Positions 38,005 through 47,614 of a DNA stretch of 64,000 nt are shown here, in pieces. Made by a program: the position numbers and the translations under genes. Within the stretch, counting starts at the first letter, position 1. Each line of letters begins with the position of its first letter. Below the pieces are notes generated by a model. It saw nothing but the letters and a program-made list of their open reading frames with translations. It made no database searches and had not been told where the DNA came from. Source of the stretch: Acetobacterium bakii (lineage in GTDB: Bacteria > Bacillota > Clostridia > Eubacteriales > Eubacteriaceae); NCBI RefSeq assembly GCF_001263355.1, contig NZ_LGYO01000007.1:1-64000 (forward strand), given 5' to 3'.

Positions 38005-38439
38005 TTGATTAAGGATTATCTGATTGTAAACAAAAAAATTTTACCGGACTATTACACCAAGGTGGTGGAAGCCCGGACCCTGATGGAATCTTCCCAATGC
38101 AAATCCGTCAGTGATGCCGTCAAAAAAGTCGGCATCAGTCGAAGCACCTACTACAAATATAAGGATTATATTTTCACCCCCTCGGAAAATTACGGGCGCA
38201 AATTCACGCTTTCCTTTAAGCTCGACGACCGCCAGGGAATCCTGTCAAAGATTCTGAATATTTTCAGAGAACACCAGACCTCGATTATCACCATCCACCA
38301 GGACATTCCCATTAACCATGCCGCCATTGTCATTGTGACCCTGGACAGCAAAGATCTTCTGATCAGCATTGATGAACTCATTGCCATGCTCGATAATCTC
38401 GAAGGGGTTCACAGCGTCCACCTCATTGCCATGGAATAA
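38005..38439 (+). CDS. UPF0735/PheB-like ACT-domain regulator
   Basis: A 144-residue protein with a helix-turn-helix-like N terminus (SVSDAVKKVGISRSTYYKYKD) and a C-terminal ACT domain (about 65-144, KLDDRQGILSKIL). This is the UPF0735/PheB family. Start is TTG 38005 with GGGAGG 8 nt upstream; it lies 4 nt after thrB. Its place suggests it senses threonine or a related amino acid, while B. subtilis pheB sits by phenylalanine genes. Whether it binds DNA is not shown. Confidence 0.9.
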   Translation: MIKDYLIVNKKILPDYYTKVVEARTLMESSQCKSVSDAVKKVGISRSTYYKYKDYIFTPSENYGRKFTLSFKLDDRQGILSKILNIFREHQTSIITIHQDIPINHAAIVIVTLDSKDLLISIDELIAMLDNLEGVHSVHLIAME

Positions 38440-38456
38440 AAAAAGGGCCTCCGCCC
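38438..38456 (-). terminator. Short terminator facing the transglutaminase-like gene
   Basis: On the minus strand GGGC-GGAG-GCCC then TTTTTTTATT. The stem has only 4 bp. Confidence 0.4.
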
Positions 38457-38466
38457 TGTCAAAAGC

Positions 38467-38490
38467 TACCGTACCGACCAATTGTTAATC
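38467..38490 (-). repeat. Half copy of the E-type hairpin element
   Basis: TACCGTACCGACCAATTG then TTAATC matches one outer arm of copy E, in inverse direction, and matches 57891-57914 reversed with one mismatch. No partner arm is present. It sits beside copy C. Confidence 0.6.
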
Positions 38491-38505
38491 TCCAATCAAA
38501 AGTAA

Positions 38506-38604
38506 GTCCTGGGGACAATCGTAACATCAGTTGTCGGCATCATGGCGAACAGGCTAGCCTGTCCGATCATGCCGCCGACAACGATTTACCATTGTCCCCG
38601 GGAC
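38506..38604 (+). repeat. Convergent-junction hairpin element, copy C
   Basis: A 99-nt copy with the smallest terminal loop: ACAGGC-TA-GCCTGT; middle helix GTTGTCGGC/GCCGACAAC; outer GGGGACAAT/ATTGTCCCC. Followed by GTTTTTA. It lies between convergent genes (38439 and 38625). Confidence 0.92.
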
Positions 38605-38624
38605 GTTTTTATCGACAAAGTAAT

Positions 38625-39773
38625 TTAATAAAGAACAACTGTATTTGATAATTTATTTTCTCCCTGATACCAGCTAAATGAACCCAGCTCGTCGCCAATC
38701 AAACCGGCGGCGGTTTCAAGGGTTTCGGGATCAGCAAGCTTGAAATGGTAATATTTCTCTTGGTTATTAATAGCCGTTCTAAGGTCTGCAGTCAGCCGGT
38801 CCCGGTCGGCTCGGGTATTGAGGTCAAATATCTTATTCTCTTTCACAAAATAGTTGGCCTTGGTGGCGGTGAATGCCGGATACTGAACAATGGACTCATC
38901 GATGGTATGGGTCTTTAATAAATCCTCGGTTGTCACACAAAAGAAATCATAGGTAATATTTTTTTCAGGTTCTGAACTGCTTTCGTTATCAAGTTCACCC
39001 CAGGTGGTGTCTAAATAATAGTATTCCCCATCAATCCGCACGATGTTCCATGCATGAGCTTCCTGTCCTGCCACCACACCGGTGACATAGGAAGCATCCA
39101 TCCCCATCCGCTTTAAGAGATACTGGGTCGACTTGGCATACCCTGCGCATACTGACTCGTTTTTTCCAAAAACGCTGTATATATTCTGGTCATCCAGGGG
39201 ATCTGATGCATACCGGGTATTTTTAATGACATATTCATAAACATATTTAACCTTTTGATATTCATCCATACCAGGGGTAAGATTCATTGTAAAATTTTCA
39301 TATTCAGCATCAATTTCTGCCTGTCTCTGTTTTTTTTCTGCTTCATCATAGGGATATTTCACTCTCACTTCATTAACGCTGTTTGTTTTCTCACTGCCAA
39401 AGTAGGAAAAATCCCCTACCCAAAAATATTCAGGATGATCATTTTGAACCGCAATGAGAACATGGTCCATTTCTTCCTGGGAAATATCAGCAACATCAGC
39501 CTTGGTTTTAAAATTATCGAGCATCTCACTGACCTGATCATAAGCCTTTTTTTCATTGTCATTTAAGGCGAAGTAATAGTCGAAGTTTCCCATGCTGCTT
39601 TCCGGCGGGACCTCTTGTTGGTCTGACTCTTTGGGCGCCATGTGAAAATCTATTTTGTTTAAGCCATTGTAATATTCAATAACCGTAACACTGCCGATCA
39701 CAAGCAAACCAAAAACAAGGACAAAGCCGATGATTGCCAAAATGATATTGATTGCTTTTTTATCGCCACGCAT
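38625..39773 (-). CDS. Membrane-anchored transglutaminase-like protein
   Basis: A 382-residue protein with one N-terminal membrane segment (about 9-31) and an external transglutaminase-like domain. The Cys-His-Asp triad is visible: Cys in NESVCAGYAKS, His in QEAHAWNIV, Asp in YYLDTTWGE. Such proteins act as proteases or crosslinkers outside the cell; the target is unknown. ATG 39773 follows GAGGTTTTAG. Confidence 0.9.
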   Translation of the reverse strand: MRGDKKAINIILAIIGFVLVFGLLVIGSVTVIEYYNGLNKIDFHMAPKESDQQEVPPESSMGNFDYYFALNDNEKKAYDQVSEMLDNFKTKADVADISQEEMDHVLIAVQNDHPEYFWVGDFSYFGSEKTNSVNEVRVKYPYDEAEKKQRQAEIDAEYENFTMNLTPGMDEYQKVKYVYEYVIKNTRYASDPLDDQNIYSVFGKNESVCAGYAKSTQYLLKRMGMDASYVTGVVAGQEAHAWNIVRIDGEYYYLDTTWGELDNESSSEPEKNITYDFFCVTTEDLLKTHTIDESIVQYPAFTATKANYFVKENKIFDLNTRADRDRLTADLRTAINNQEKYYHFKLADPETLETAAGLIGDELGSFSWYQGENKLSNTVVLY

Positions 39774-40012
39774 GCTAAAACCTCACCCCCTTTATTTTTG
39801 TGGATTGTCTATCTTTTAAAAGATTACCATCATTGCTTCCTTAATGCAAGAAAACAATGGCAGAAGCCTTTTGAAACCTAATTTAGTGGACAAAGCCTAT
39901 CTTAATAAATTATACTAAAGAAAATCAAGCTGAAATTACAAAGCTACCCTTGTTCGATTTTTTAACATTTCGTAATTACCTGGAAGAAAATTAAGGTTTA
40001 AAGGAGATTCTA
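39774..40012. other. Divergent gap, nothing recognised
   Basis: It separates two divergent genes. It should hold both promoters, but I see no convincing -35/-10 pair or operator. Confidence 0.4.
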
Positions 40013-40909
40013 ATGACTCAGTATCATCCCATCACCTGCACCGCTGCCCTCAATCAATTAAAACGAAAAATTCCCTATGGCTGGGACCTAAATATTTTTC
40101 GCGGTTGCAGCCACGGCTGTCAATACTGTTATGCCATGGGCACCCATGGTTACACCGGTCTTGCTGATTTTTCAAATGACATTTATATAAAAACCAATAT
40201 TGTCGAAGCCCTTGAAAAACAGCTTCGTTCACCGGACTGGAAGGGTGATATCATTAATATCGGCGGCGTCACCGATAGCTATCAGCCTGCCGAAGCTCAC
40301 TATCAGCTAATGCCGGAAATCTTAAAACTGCTGATTAAGTATAAAACCCCGGCCATCATTTCCACCAAGTCGGATTTGATTCTGAGGGATTATGATCTCA
40401 TTGATACGTTATCCCGAATCACCTATATTAATGTTGCCGCCACGGTGACCACCATGGATGAGAAAATCCGTAAAAAAATAGAACCGGGGGCGGCAACCAG
40501 CCAGGCCCGCTTTAATATGCTCAGAGCTTTTAGTAAAACCAATGCCTCGATCGGCCATCACCTCATGCCTATTATCCCCTACCTGACCGACGATTCCGCC
40601 ACTCTTGGAGATTTATTTGAAGCCGCAAAAGAGGCAAATGTCCACTATGTGCTTCCCGGCGCCCTTTATTTAAGAGGTGCCACCCGGTCGGCCTTCTTTG
40701 ATTTTATCAAAACGGCCTTCCCTGAAAAATACGATGCCCTGCGTGCGCTATACCAAAAGGGCGGGGCATCCAAAGACTATAAGGATGAACTTTATGGACG
40801 ATTGAACCCCTTGCGAAAGTCATTTGGTTTGTCCAACAGCTATAGCAAACCGATGAAGGAACGCTTAACACCATGGGTAGCACCCGAAGAACAGATTTCA
40901 TTTGTCTGA
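40013..40909 (+). CDS. Radical SAM protein, COG1533 (spore photoproduct lyase-like) type
   Basis: A 298-residue radical SAM protein. Iron-sulfur ligands Cys32, Cys36 and Cys39 in RGCSHGCQYC, a SAM-site GGVTDSYQPAE, and ISTKSDLILRD as later strand. The sequence fits the COG1533 group, whose members are mostly uncharacterised. ATG 40013 with AAAGGAG upstream. No partner gene shows its substrate. Confidence 0.9.
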   Translation: MTQYHPITCTAALNQLKRKIPYGWDLNIFRGCSHGCQYCYAMGTHGYTGLADFSNDIYIKTNIVEALEKQLRSPDWKGDIINIGGVTDSYQPAEAHYQLMPEILKLLIKYKTPAIISTKSDLILRDYDLIDTLSRITYINVAATVTTMDEKIRKKIEPGAATSQARFNMLRAFSKTNASIGHHLMPIIPYLTDDSATLGDLFEAAKEANVHYVLPGALYLRGATRSAFFDFIKTAFPEKYDALRALYQKGGASKDYKDELYGRLNPLRKSFGLSNSYSKPMKERLTPWVAPEEQISFV

Positions 40910-41029
40910 ACCAAAAACCATATTATCCTTAACCTAGTTTTACCCGCTGACTATTTCATCACATGAACTCCCAAAGTATGTTACAATTTAATTAACGAAA
41001 AACCAAGAAATAAAAGGAGCATCATTACC

Positions 41030-41683
41030 ATGCACATACGATCTAAGCCCTGGGCCCGGCCGGAATTGGAAGCCTGTGGATTTTTCCAGGCTAATCCTTT
41101 AGAACACCGGGGACAGTGGCAACAGGTATTTAAAAACAACCATCCCCTTCATATGGAGGTTGGCTGCGGAAAAGGCACCTTTATGGCTGAGCTGGGCAGT
41201 CAGAATCCCTGCATCAATTACCTCACCATCGACTTAATTGACGGCGTTCTGGGCTGGGCCAACCGAAATATTCAGACCGTCTACGCTAAAAAGGATCAAC
41301 CCATTGACAACATTCAGCTCATGTCCTGGGATATTGAACGCATTGATATGCTGCTGGCCCCTGAAGATGGGGTCGAACGCATTTACATCAATTTCTGCAA
41401 CCCCTGGCCATTGCGAAAGCATCAAAAAAAACGCCTGACCCATCCGAAGCAGCTTCGAAAATATCAGGCGCTATTAAGCAAAAATGGGGAAATTCATTTT
41501 AAAACCGACAGCGATGCTTTGTTTGAAGATTCCATTGCTTATTTTAAAGAATCCGGTTTCACCATTAAAACCCTGATTCCTGATCTCCACGCTTCGGATT
41601 ATCCCGGAAATATCGAAACCGAACACGAAAAAATGTATGCCGCCCAGGGCATTAAGATTAAGTTTTTAATCGCTGCCTTATAA
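41030..41683 (+). CDS. trmB: tRNA (guanine-N7-)-methyltransferase
   Basis: TrmB of 217 residues: SAM site EVGCGKGTFMAEL, then NFCNPWPLRKHQKKRLTHP, and GEIHFKTDSDALFE. It makes 7-methylguanosine at position 46 of tRNA. ATG 41030, SD AAGGAGCATC. Confidence 0.97.
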   Translation: MHIRSKPWARPELEACGFFQANPLEHRGQWQQVFKNNHPLHMEVGCGKGTFMAELGSQNPCINYLTIDLIDGVLGWANRNIQTVYAKKDQPIDNIQLMSWDIERIDMLLAPEDGVERIYINFCNPWPLRKHQKKRLTHPKQLRKYQALLSKNGEIHFKTDSDALFEDSIAYFKESGFTIKTLIPDLHASDYPGNIETEHEKMYAAQGIKIKFLIAAL

Positions 41684-41709
41684 AAATGCTTCATTATCCA
41701 GTCTTATCC

Positions 41710-41737
41710 CGAGAATAATGCCGTGCCTTTATTCTCG
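41710..41737. repeat. Inverted repeat between trmB and trmO
   Basis: CGAGAATAA/TTATTCTCG with a 10-nt loop in the convergent gap 41684-41791. No T run follows directly. This convergent gap has no copy of the 100-nt element. Confidence 0.5.
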
Positions 41738-41791
41738 ACCCGGTATTCATGAAGACTATGTCTTGCCTTTTTTATCCTTCTGTTTTAATCT

Positions 41792-42268
41792 TTAGAAGTT
41801 AAACTCATTTTCCCAGTTAAAGGTCCCGGATTTTTCAACGCTTTTGGGCCAATGATCGCACCAATCCGGCACAATAGGGTTTTCAACCCGATCCAGACTG
41901 GGGGTATAGGGTTTAAGGTCAATGACTGGGGTGCCATCGTTGGCATCAATGTATGGAATTTGGATGATGCCCTTTTGATAATCGATGTCAATCACCGCAA
42001 CCACTGTTAAGGCAACAGGGTTTGGCCGAAGCGGAGATCGGGTGGCAAATACCCCCATCACTTCCGGGGCCTGCTTGTAGGGTTGGAGTCCAGAGAGAAC
42101 CTTCCTTGCCTCTTCGTTATCAAACTCACTGAACCACCAGAAAACATTGATGTGAGAAAATCCATCCAGTCCTTCAAGCCCTTCACGATAGGCTTCTTCC
42201 AGTTCAATAAAGATATTCTCACCCTGAACATGAATGGTGCCAATTGGTTTTATGTAACCTTGTTTCAT
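41792..42268 (-). CDS. trmO: tRNA methyltransferase TrmO (TsaA/YaeB family)
   Basis: A 158-residue TsaA-like protein: IKPIGTIHVQ at the N terminus, FSHINVFWWF, FATRSPLRPNPVALT, YIDANDGTPVIDLKPY. The family methylates N6-threonylcarbamoyladenosine at position 37 of some tRNAs; members of this shorter class may differ in substrate. Convergent with trmB. Confidence 0.9.
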   Translation of the reverse strand: MKQGYIKPIGTIHVQGENIFIELEEAYREGLEGLDGFSHINVFWWFSEFDNEEARKVLSGLQPYKQAPEVMGVFATRSPLRPNPVALTVVAVIDIDYQKGIIQIPYIDANDGTPVIDLKPYTPSLDRVENPIVPDWCDHWPKSVEKSGTFNWENEFNF

Positions 42269-42401
42269 TTGTTTACCTCCATAATTGTATCATCAATTTT
42301 TTTACACCTTTATCATAGACCCTGACACCATGTGAGAGTCAACTAAAAAACATAACCGGATCGCGCTATTGGTTTCAATTTTTTTTTATGGAGGCATACT
42401 T

Positions 42402-42743
42402 ATGGCTACAAATGATATATGGGCTCTCTTTTGTCTTGTCTCGGCAATCATTTATGTATTGTTGGCACTTATTTTTACACTATTAAAAGAAAAAGCTGCT
42501 ATCCTTATTAGTGGCTTCAACACATTACCCAAAGAACTCCGTGCAAAATATGACACCCAGCAGATGAGCAAAGATATGCGCAATCAATTTTTTTTATGGA
42601 CAATCATCTTATTAGCCGGGGCAATTCTTTCTCATTTCATCAGTTTCTATTTTGCTATCGCTGCTTCAGTCCTTTGGTTGTTTCTCTTTTTAAAAGAAGT
42701 CCATTTCGATATTGACAAAGCTTTTGATCGTTATCTGAAATAA
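42402..42743 (+). CDS. DUF3784-like small membrane protein
   Basis: A 113-residue protein with TM1 about 9-30, a short soluble part with LISGFNTLPKELRAKYD (the DUF3784 hallmark), and TM2-TM3 about 65-105. Function unknown. ATG 42402 with GGAGG 7 nt upstream is preferred over 42369. Confidence 0.85.
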   Translation: MATNDIWALFCLVSAIIYVLLALIFTLLKEKAAILISGFNTLPKELRAKYDTQQMSKDMRNQFFLWTIILLAGAILSHFISFYFAIAASVLWLFLFLKEVHFDIDKAFDRYLK

Positions 42744-42780
42744 CACCACTTTGATTTATATTAATTTCATATTTTTTCAC

Positions 42781-43602
42781 TCACACTTTTTCCAGTTCAA
42801 TCTGAATTTCGGTCAGGTAGTGAGCCGGATTTTCTTCATTCCAGGGGCCCCGATGGCAAATTTGTCGGTTTTTTCCCGACATTTTAAACCCGGAGTGTTC
42901 GGTGAGCCAGTAGGCGAAAGAGCGAAAGACTCCGGATATATTTTCATAAGGCCCATAAACCATGGTGCAGGCCATCATTTCAACCGCCTCTGTTTCTCTG
43001 AAACAAAGTGTTCCTTCAGTTTTTTTCTTAACATTTACAACTATGCAGACTTCCACATCCACATCTTTTTCTTTAAACTCATTGTCATGGTAAATTGCAA
43101 AGCATTGACCGTTTGAAGGCAACGCGATGTTTTCCTTTTGAGACCATTGGCCAAGCTCTCTCCAGAGCATCTCTTCACAAAAATAATTTGGAAGCACCCG
43201 CCGCAGAGAAATCACGGAATAAGTGGGAATCTGTTTGATGATAAAATCATAGCGAATGGCAATCTCATCTTTTTTGATATTTTCCAACGCCGCTTCGATT
43301 TTTCTCAGCTTTTCCGTCTCCTGTTCAATGGAATGCTGCACTTCTGTTCGCTTGCTTTTTAACTGATCGGCAATAAAATCCCCGGTCCAATGATCCAGCG
43401 CGATTTTGATCTCTGACACCGTATAGCCGAGATCCCTTAAAAAAATAATTTTATGAAGCATCGGAATTTGCGTAACCGAATAGAGCCGATATCCAGTGAA
43501 GCAGTCTGTAGTGGCTGGCTTAAACAGACCGGTTTCATCATAATAGCGAAGCATCCGGATGGAAACCTGGGTCAATTTTGAAAACTCACCTATCTTAAAC
43601 AT
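42781..43602 (-). CDS. MerR-family regulator with GyrI-like effector domain
   Basis: A 273-residue regulator: MerR helix-turn-helix (FKIGEFSKLTQVSIRMLRYYDETGLF split over residues 2-27), coiled dimer helix (about 75-118), and a C-terminal GyrI/BmrR-like ligand-binding domain. BmrR-type proteins sense drugs. It lies 40 nt downstream of azlD and may be in the same transcript. Confidence 0.92.
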   Translation of the reverse strand: MFKIGEFSKLTQVSIRMLRYYDETGLFKPATTDCFTGYRLYSVTQIPMLHKIIFLRDLGYTVSEIKIALDHWTGDFIADQLKSKRTEVQHSIEQETEKLRKIEAALENIKKDEIAIRYDFIIKQIPTYSVISLRRVLPNYFCEEMLWRELGQWSQKENIALPSNGQCFAIYHDNEFKEKDVDVEVCIVVNVKKKTEGTLCFRETEAVEMMACTMVYGPYENISGVFRSFAYWLTEHSGFKMSGKNRQICHRGPWNEENPAHYLTEIQIELEKV

Positions 43603-43642
43603 AGCAAACCCCTTTCATGCCTAAAATCCATTGGAGCTTAAC

Positions 43643-43978
43643 TTATACAAATACCATTTGCACCAGCAGCATATAGGCAACGGTGCCGCCGCCGATGCTC
43701 AGGAGGTTGTTGCGTTTCCAGATATGCAGAAAGGCCACGATGCCGATGGCAATAAATTCCGGAAAACCATTGGGAGGTATCATAAAATTAACACCCTTAA
43801 GACAGTAAACCACTAAAATGGCAATCACCGCCGGTGGCAGCAGCACACCCAATGATTTGACAATGGCAGGAACTTCCTTGCCGCCGCCAAAAAGGGCAAA
43901 GGGCAGAAAGCGGGTGGCAAAGGTACACAATGCAACAATCAAAACAACCAGCAGTGGGGTTGAAAATTCCGGATTCAT
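43643..43978 (-). CDS. azlD: Branched-chain amino acid exporter small subunit AzlD
   Basis: A 111-residue AzlD-family membrane protein with about four segments and the TFATRFLPFALF motif. With AzlC it exports branched-chain amino acids or analogues. Its start overlaps azlC by 4 nt. Confidence 0.93.
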   Translation of the reverse strand: MNPEFSTPLLVVLIVALCTFATRFLPFALFGGGKEVPAIVKSLGVLLPPAVIAILVVYCLKGVNFMIPPNGFPEFIAIGIVAFLHIWKRNNLLSIGGGTVAYMLLVQMVFV

Positions 43979-44679
43979 TGGCAGACCTCCTGACTTTCGC
44001 CTTGTTTGATACTGTTTTTAAAAACCAATAATAAACACACCGATGCAATCAGGGCCGGTAAAATAAAAGCGTTGGCCCCAAAGATAATCAGGGCCGCCAA
44101 ACCACAAGCTATACCCACCATTGCCGGGATATGGGATTGAAAGCCATACCATTGCTCGATAAAAATCACCACAAACAAGGCAGTCATGGCAAAATCAATT
44201 CCGGTGGTATCAAAGCCGATGAAACCGCCCAGAATGGCCCCCAGTGTGCAACCCGCAATCCAGTAGCTCTGATCCAGAGCAGCCACCGTGAAAAAAACTT
44301 TTTTCTCGTTTAATTCTTTTGGAATTTTCATGCCGCATAACAGCGAATAGGTTTCATCGGTTAATGAAAAGATCATATACCAGCCGGCTTTCCCCATGAC
44401 CTTAAATTTTTCAATGAAGGAAAGACCGTAAAAAATATGTCGGCTTTGAACAGATAGAGTTAATAAAATCATCGAGAATAGGCCCATTCCCCCGCCCAAA
44501 AGTCCAATCAGCACAAATTGCATGGAGCCGGCATAGACAATACTGCTAATAAAAAATGCCCATATAAAATTATACCCGGCCCGCTCCAGCAGAATCCCAA
44601 AGGCGATTCCCATAAAAAGGTATCCAAATAAAACCGGTAAGGTTTGAAGAAATGCATATTTGAGTGTTTCTTTTGTCAT
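43975..44679 (-). CDS. azlC: Branched-chain amino acid exporter large subunit AzlC
   Basis: A 234-residue AzlC-family protein with about seven membrane segments: LPVLFGYLFMGIAFGIL, YAGSMQFV, SVQSRHIFYGLSF. First of azlC-azlD. Confidence 0.94.
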   Translation of the reverse strand: MTKETLKYAFLQTLPVLFGYLFMGIAFGILLERAGYNFIWAFFISSIVYAGSMQFVLIGLLGGGMGLFSMILLTLSVQSRHIFYGLSFIEKFKVMGKAGWYMIFSLTDETYSLLCGMKIPKELNEKKVFFTVAALDQSYWIAGCTLGAILGGFIGFDTTGIDFAMTALFVVIFIEQWYGFQSHIPAMVGIACGLAALIIFGANAFILPALIASVCLLLVFKNSIKQGESQEVCQ

Positions 44680-44775
44680 GATCCTAATTTTTCTCCGTTT
44701 CCTTAATTTTTCTTAATATACCCGGATATTATAACATATTTTTTTATGCTAAACCTTTTCATTGTAAATTTTCTC

Positions 44776-44825
44776 TTGCAACCTCTTTAAAATAGGGTAT
44801 ACTGGTAATGCTTAAGTTGGCTTAA
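44776..44825 (+). promoter_or_regulatory. Promoter and operator of the MarR-ABC operon
   Basis: TTGCAA (44776-44781), 16-nt spacer, TATACT (44798-44803). Just downstream the palindrome TTAAG-TTGG-CTTAA (44812-44825) fits a MarR binding site placed to block elongation or initiation. Confidence 0.6.
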
Positions 44826-44867
44826 CTATTATTCCACTTAAATATTAATCTGCGAAAGGAGATTCAT

Positions 44868-45380
44868 TTGAGTACTTATGGACAGCAATTATTTAAAGCC
44901 TTCGGGCAAATAAAAAAATCAAGTATGACCCGGCTTCATAAAGCGGGCGTCGGCAAACTCAAACCCCATGAATATTTCATGCTGGTGACCATTAAACACC
45001 GCTACCAAGAGCTTGCCTTGCAATCAGACAAGCTTGGCACCACTTCCCCACCCGGCGTGAAAATATCGGAAATCAGCCGGTGTTCCTCAATATCAATGCC
45101 GGGGGTTTCCCAAACCATTTCTTCGTTAGTCAAACAAGGTTATGTGAAACGGATCACCACCGATTCTGATCGCCGCCTGGTTTATGTTAACCTCACCCCT
45201 AAGGGCAAAGCCCTGGAAACACAGATTTCTGAGTCAAGCTTCCAGCTCTATGATGAAGCTGCAGACATTTTAGGCCCGGAAGATACCCAAACGCTGATCT
45301 GTTTATTGGAAAAGCTGGCGGTGACTTTTGACACCATTGAAGAAAAACAAAATGAAAATCCTGAAAGGAAAACACCATGA
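44868..45380 (+). CDS. MarR-family regulator
   Basis: A 170-residue winged-helix protein: helix-turn-helix region CSSISMPGVSQTISSLVKQGYV, wing TDSDRRLVYVNLTPKG. Start is TTG 44868 with AAAGGAG upstream. It overlaps the ABC exporter gene by 4 nt and probably represses the whole operon until a drug-like ligand binds. Confidence 0.93.
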   Translation: MSTYGQQLFKAFGQIKKSSMTRLHKAGVGKLKPHEYFMLVTIKHRYQELALQSDKLGTTSPPGVKISEISRCSSISMPGVSQTISSLVKQGYVKRITTDSDRRLVYVNLTPKGKALETQISESSFQLYDEAADILGPEDTQTLICLLEKLAVTFDTIEEKQNENPERKTP

Positions 45381-47614
45381 TTAAACTCGCACGCTATTTA
45401 AAGCCCTATGCCCTTTTGCTGACAATGGCCATTGCCCTGCTTTTTGTCCAGGCCATTTCGGATCTTAGTCTTCCAAATTACATGTCCGACATCGTCAATG
45501 TGGGGATCCAGCAAAGCGGTATTCAAAATGCCACACCTGAGGCCATCAGCGAAGATGGCTACACCCTGATGACGACCTTTATGACCGAGGATGAACAATT
45601 AATCGCAGCCGAAAATTACACCCTGTTAAATCCCGGCGATACCACCGCTCCCGGTTATGAGGATGCCGTGAAAACCTATCCGCTGCTGGAAACCGAAAGC
45701 ATTTATGTTCTGAATAATACTGATCCGGTAACCTTTGAAACCCTGGATCCCATTTTCGGCCAGGCCACCTGGACCTTCATTAATTATTTCCAGTCCCTGA
45801 CTCCCGCCGAAACTACTGATTCATCGTCGACTGCAAGCATGACCGATGTTGACTTTACCGAAGTTTATGCCGCATTGCCGATGCTCACCCGACTGCCGCC
45901 CGCAACCTTTGACGAGGCCCGGCTGCAGGCTTCCCAAACCCCGGAATCGATGCAGATCCAGACTGCCATCCAGTTTACAAAGCAATTTTACATCGAACTG
46001 GGTGCTGACATTGGTGCTATGCAAACGGCCTATATTCTTCAAATTGGGGGCATGATGCTGCTGTTGTCATTTGTCAGCATTGCCGCCGCCATTGGCGTGG
46101 GCTTTTTCTCAGCCAGGGTTGCCGCCGGGGTATCCCAAACCCTGCGTCGGGATATTTTTAGAAAGGTTCAATGGTTTTCAAATACCGAGTTTGATAAATT
46201 TTCAACCGCATCCCTGATTACCAGAACCACCAACGACATTACCCAGATCCAAACCGTCCTGATCATGGGGATCCGAATCCTCTGTTATTCGCCGATCCTG
46301 GCCATTGGCGGGATTATTATGGCCTTAAGACGAACAACCTCCATGGGTTGGATCATCGTTCTGGCAGTGGTTTTAGTCATCCTTATTATTGGGATTGTCT
46401 TTGCTCTGGCCATGCCGCGGTTTAAGAAAATTCAAAAACTTGTGGATAAACTTAATCTGGTCACCCGGGAAAATCTCACCGGACTGATGGTGGTTCGCGC
46501 CTTCGGCACCCAGAAATTCGAAGAAAAACGTTTTGACGGCGTGAACGTTGAAACCACCCAAAACAATCTCTTCGTGAACCGTATTATGGTCTTTATGATG
46601 CCCACCATGATGTTTATTATGAATGGCATTACCTTACTGGTGATCTGGGTTGGAGCCCATCAAATTGCCCAATCCGCCATGCAGGTCGGTGATATGATGG
46701 CCTTTATGCAATATACCATGCAGATCATTTTCTCCTTCCTGATGATTTCGATGATGTTTATCATGATCCCGCGTGCTGCGGTTTCCGGCGATCGAATCCA
46801 GGAAGTTTTAGCAATCGAGCCCAGCATCACAGATCCAGTTGCCCCTCAAAACCTGCCCATGAATAATCAAACTACCATAACCTTCGACCATGTATCTTTT
46901 CGCTATGAAGGCGCCGAAGAGGATGTCCTTCACGATATCAATTTCGTTGCCAATCCCGGAGAAACCACAGCCTTCATCGGCTCCACCGGTTCTGGAAAAT
47001 CGACCCTGATTAATCTGATCCCACGGTTTTTTGATGTGACCGATGGCGAGGTCCGCATCGATGACATCGATATCCGGAAAGTTACCCAGCATGATCTCCG
47101 TGAAAAAATTGGCTACGTACCACAAAAGGGTGTCTTGTTCTCCGGCACCATTGCCTCAAACCTGTATTATGGCGATCAAAATGCCAGCGAAGCCGACCTG
47201 GAGATTGCCGCTCAAGTCGCCCAGGCCACTTCCTTTGTTCAGTCATGTCCGGAAGGATTTGAACGGGAAATCTCCCAGGGCGGCAGCAATGTTTCCGGCG
47301 GCCAGAAGCAAAGGCTTTCCATTGCCCGGGCCTTGGTCCGAAAACCGGACATTTATATTTTTGATGACAGCTTCTCGGCCCTGGATTACAAAACCGATGT
47401 AACCCTCAGAAAAGCCCTAAAAGAATATACCAGCAACAGCACGGTACTTATCGTGGCCCAACGGATCAATACCATTATGAACGCCGAACAGATCATCGTT
47501 CTGGAACACGGACATGTGGTGGGCAAGGGTACCCATGGTGAATTATTAAAAACCTGTGACACCTACCGAGAAATTGCATCCTCACAACTTTCAGAGGAGG
47601 AATTGGCACTATGA
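45377..47614 (+). CDS. Heterodimeric ABC exporter subunit 1, with large extracellular insert
   Basis: A 745-residue membrane-ATPase fusion. TM1 about 12-32, then an unusual external segment of about 180 residues (34-215), then five further membrane segments and an ATPase: Walker A GSTGSGKST, signature VSGGQKQRL. Walker B is IYIFDDSFSALD: the catalytic Glu is Asp here. The next gene has the normal Glu. This asymmetry is typical of heterodimeric exporters with one weak ATP site. It overlaps its partner by 4 nt. Confidence 0.94.
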   Translation: MIKLARYLKPYALLLTMAIALLFVQAISDLSLPNYMSDIVNVGIQQSGIQNATPEAISEDGYTLMTTFMTEDEQLIAAENYTLLNPGDTTAPGYEDAVKTYPLLETESIYVLNNTDPVTFETLDPIFGQATWTFINYFQSLTPAETTDSSSTASMTDVDFTEVYAALPMLTRLPPATFDEARLQASQTPESMQIQTAIQFTKQFYIELGADIGAMQTAYILQIGGMMLLLSFVSIAAAIGVGFFSARVAAGVSQTLRRDIFRKVQWFSNTEFDKFSTASLITRTTNDITQIQTVLIMGIRILCYSPILAIGGIIMALRRTTSMGWIIVLAVVLVILIIGIVFALAMPRFKKIQKLVDKLNLVTRENLTGLMVVRAFGTQKFEEKRFDGVNVETTQNNLFVNRIMVFMMPTMMFIMNGITLLVIWVGAHQIAQSAMQVGDMMAFMQYTMQIIFSFLMISMMFIMIPRAAVSGDRIQEVLAIEPSITDPVAPQNLPMNNQTTITFDHVSFRYEGAEEDVLHDINFVANPGETTAFIGSTGSGKSTLINLIPRFFDVTDGEVRIDDIDIRKVTQHDLREKIGYVPQKGVLFSGTIASNLYYGDQNASEADLEIAAQVAQATSFVQSCPEGFEREISQGGSNVSGGQKQRLSIARALVRKPDIYIFDDSFSALDYKTDVTLRKALKEYTSNSTVLIVAQRINTIMNAEQIIVLEHGHVVGKGTHGELLKTCDTYREIASSQLSEEELAL

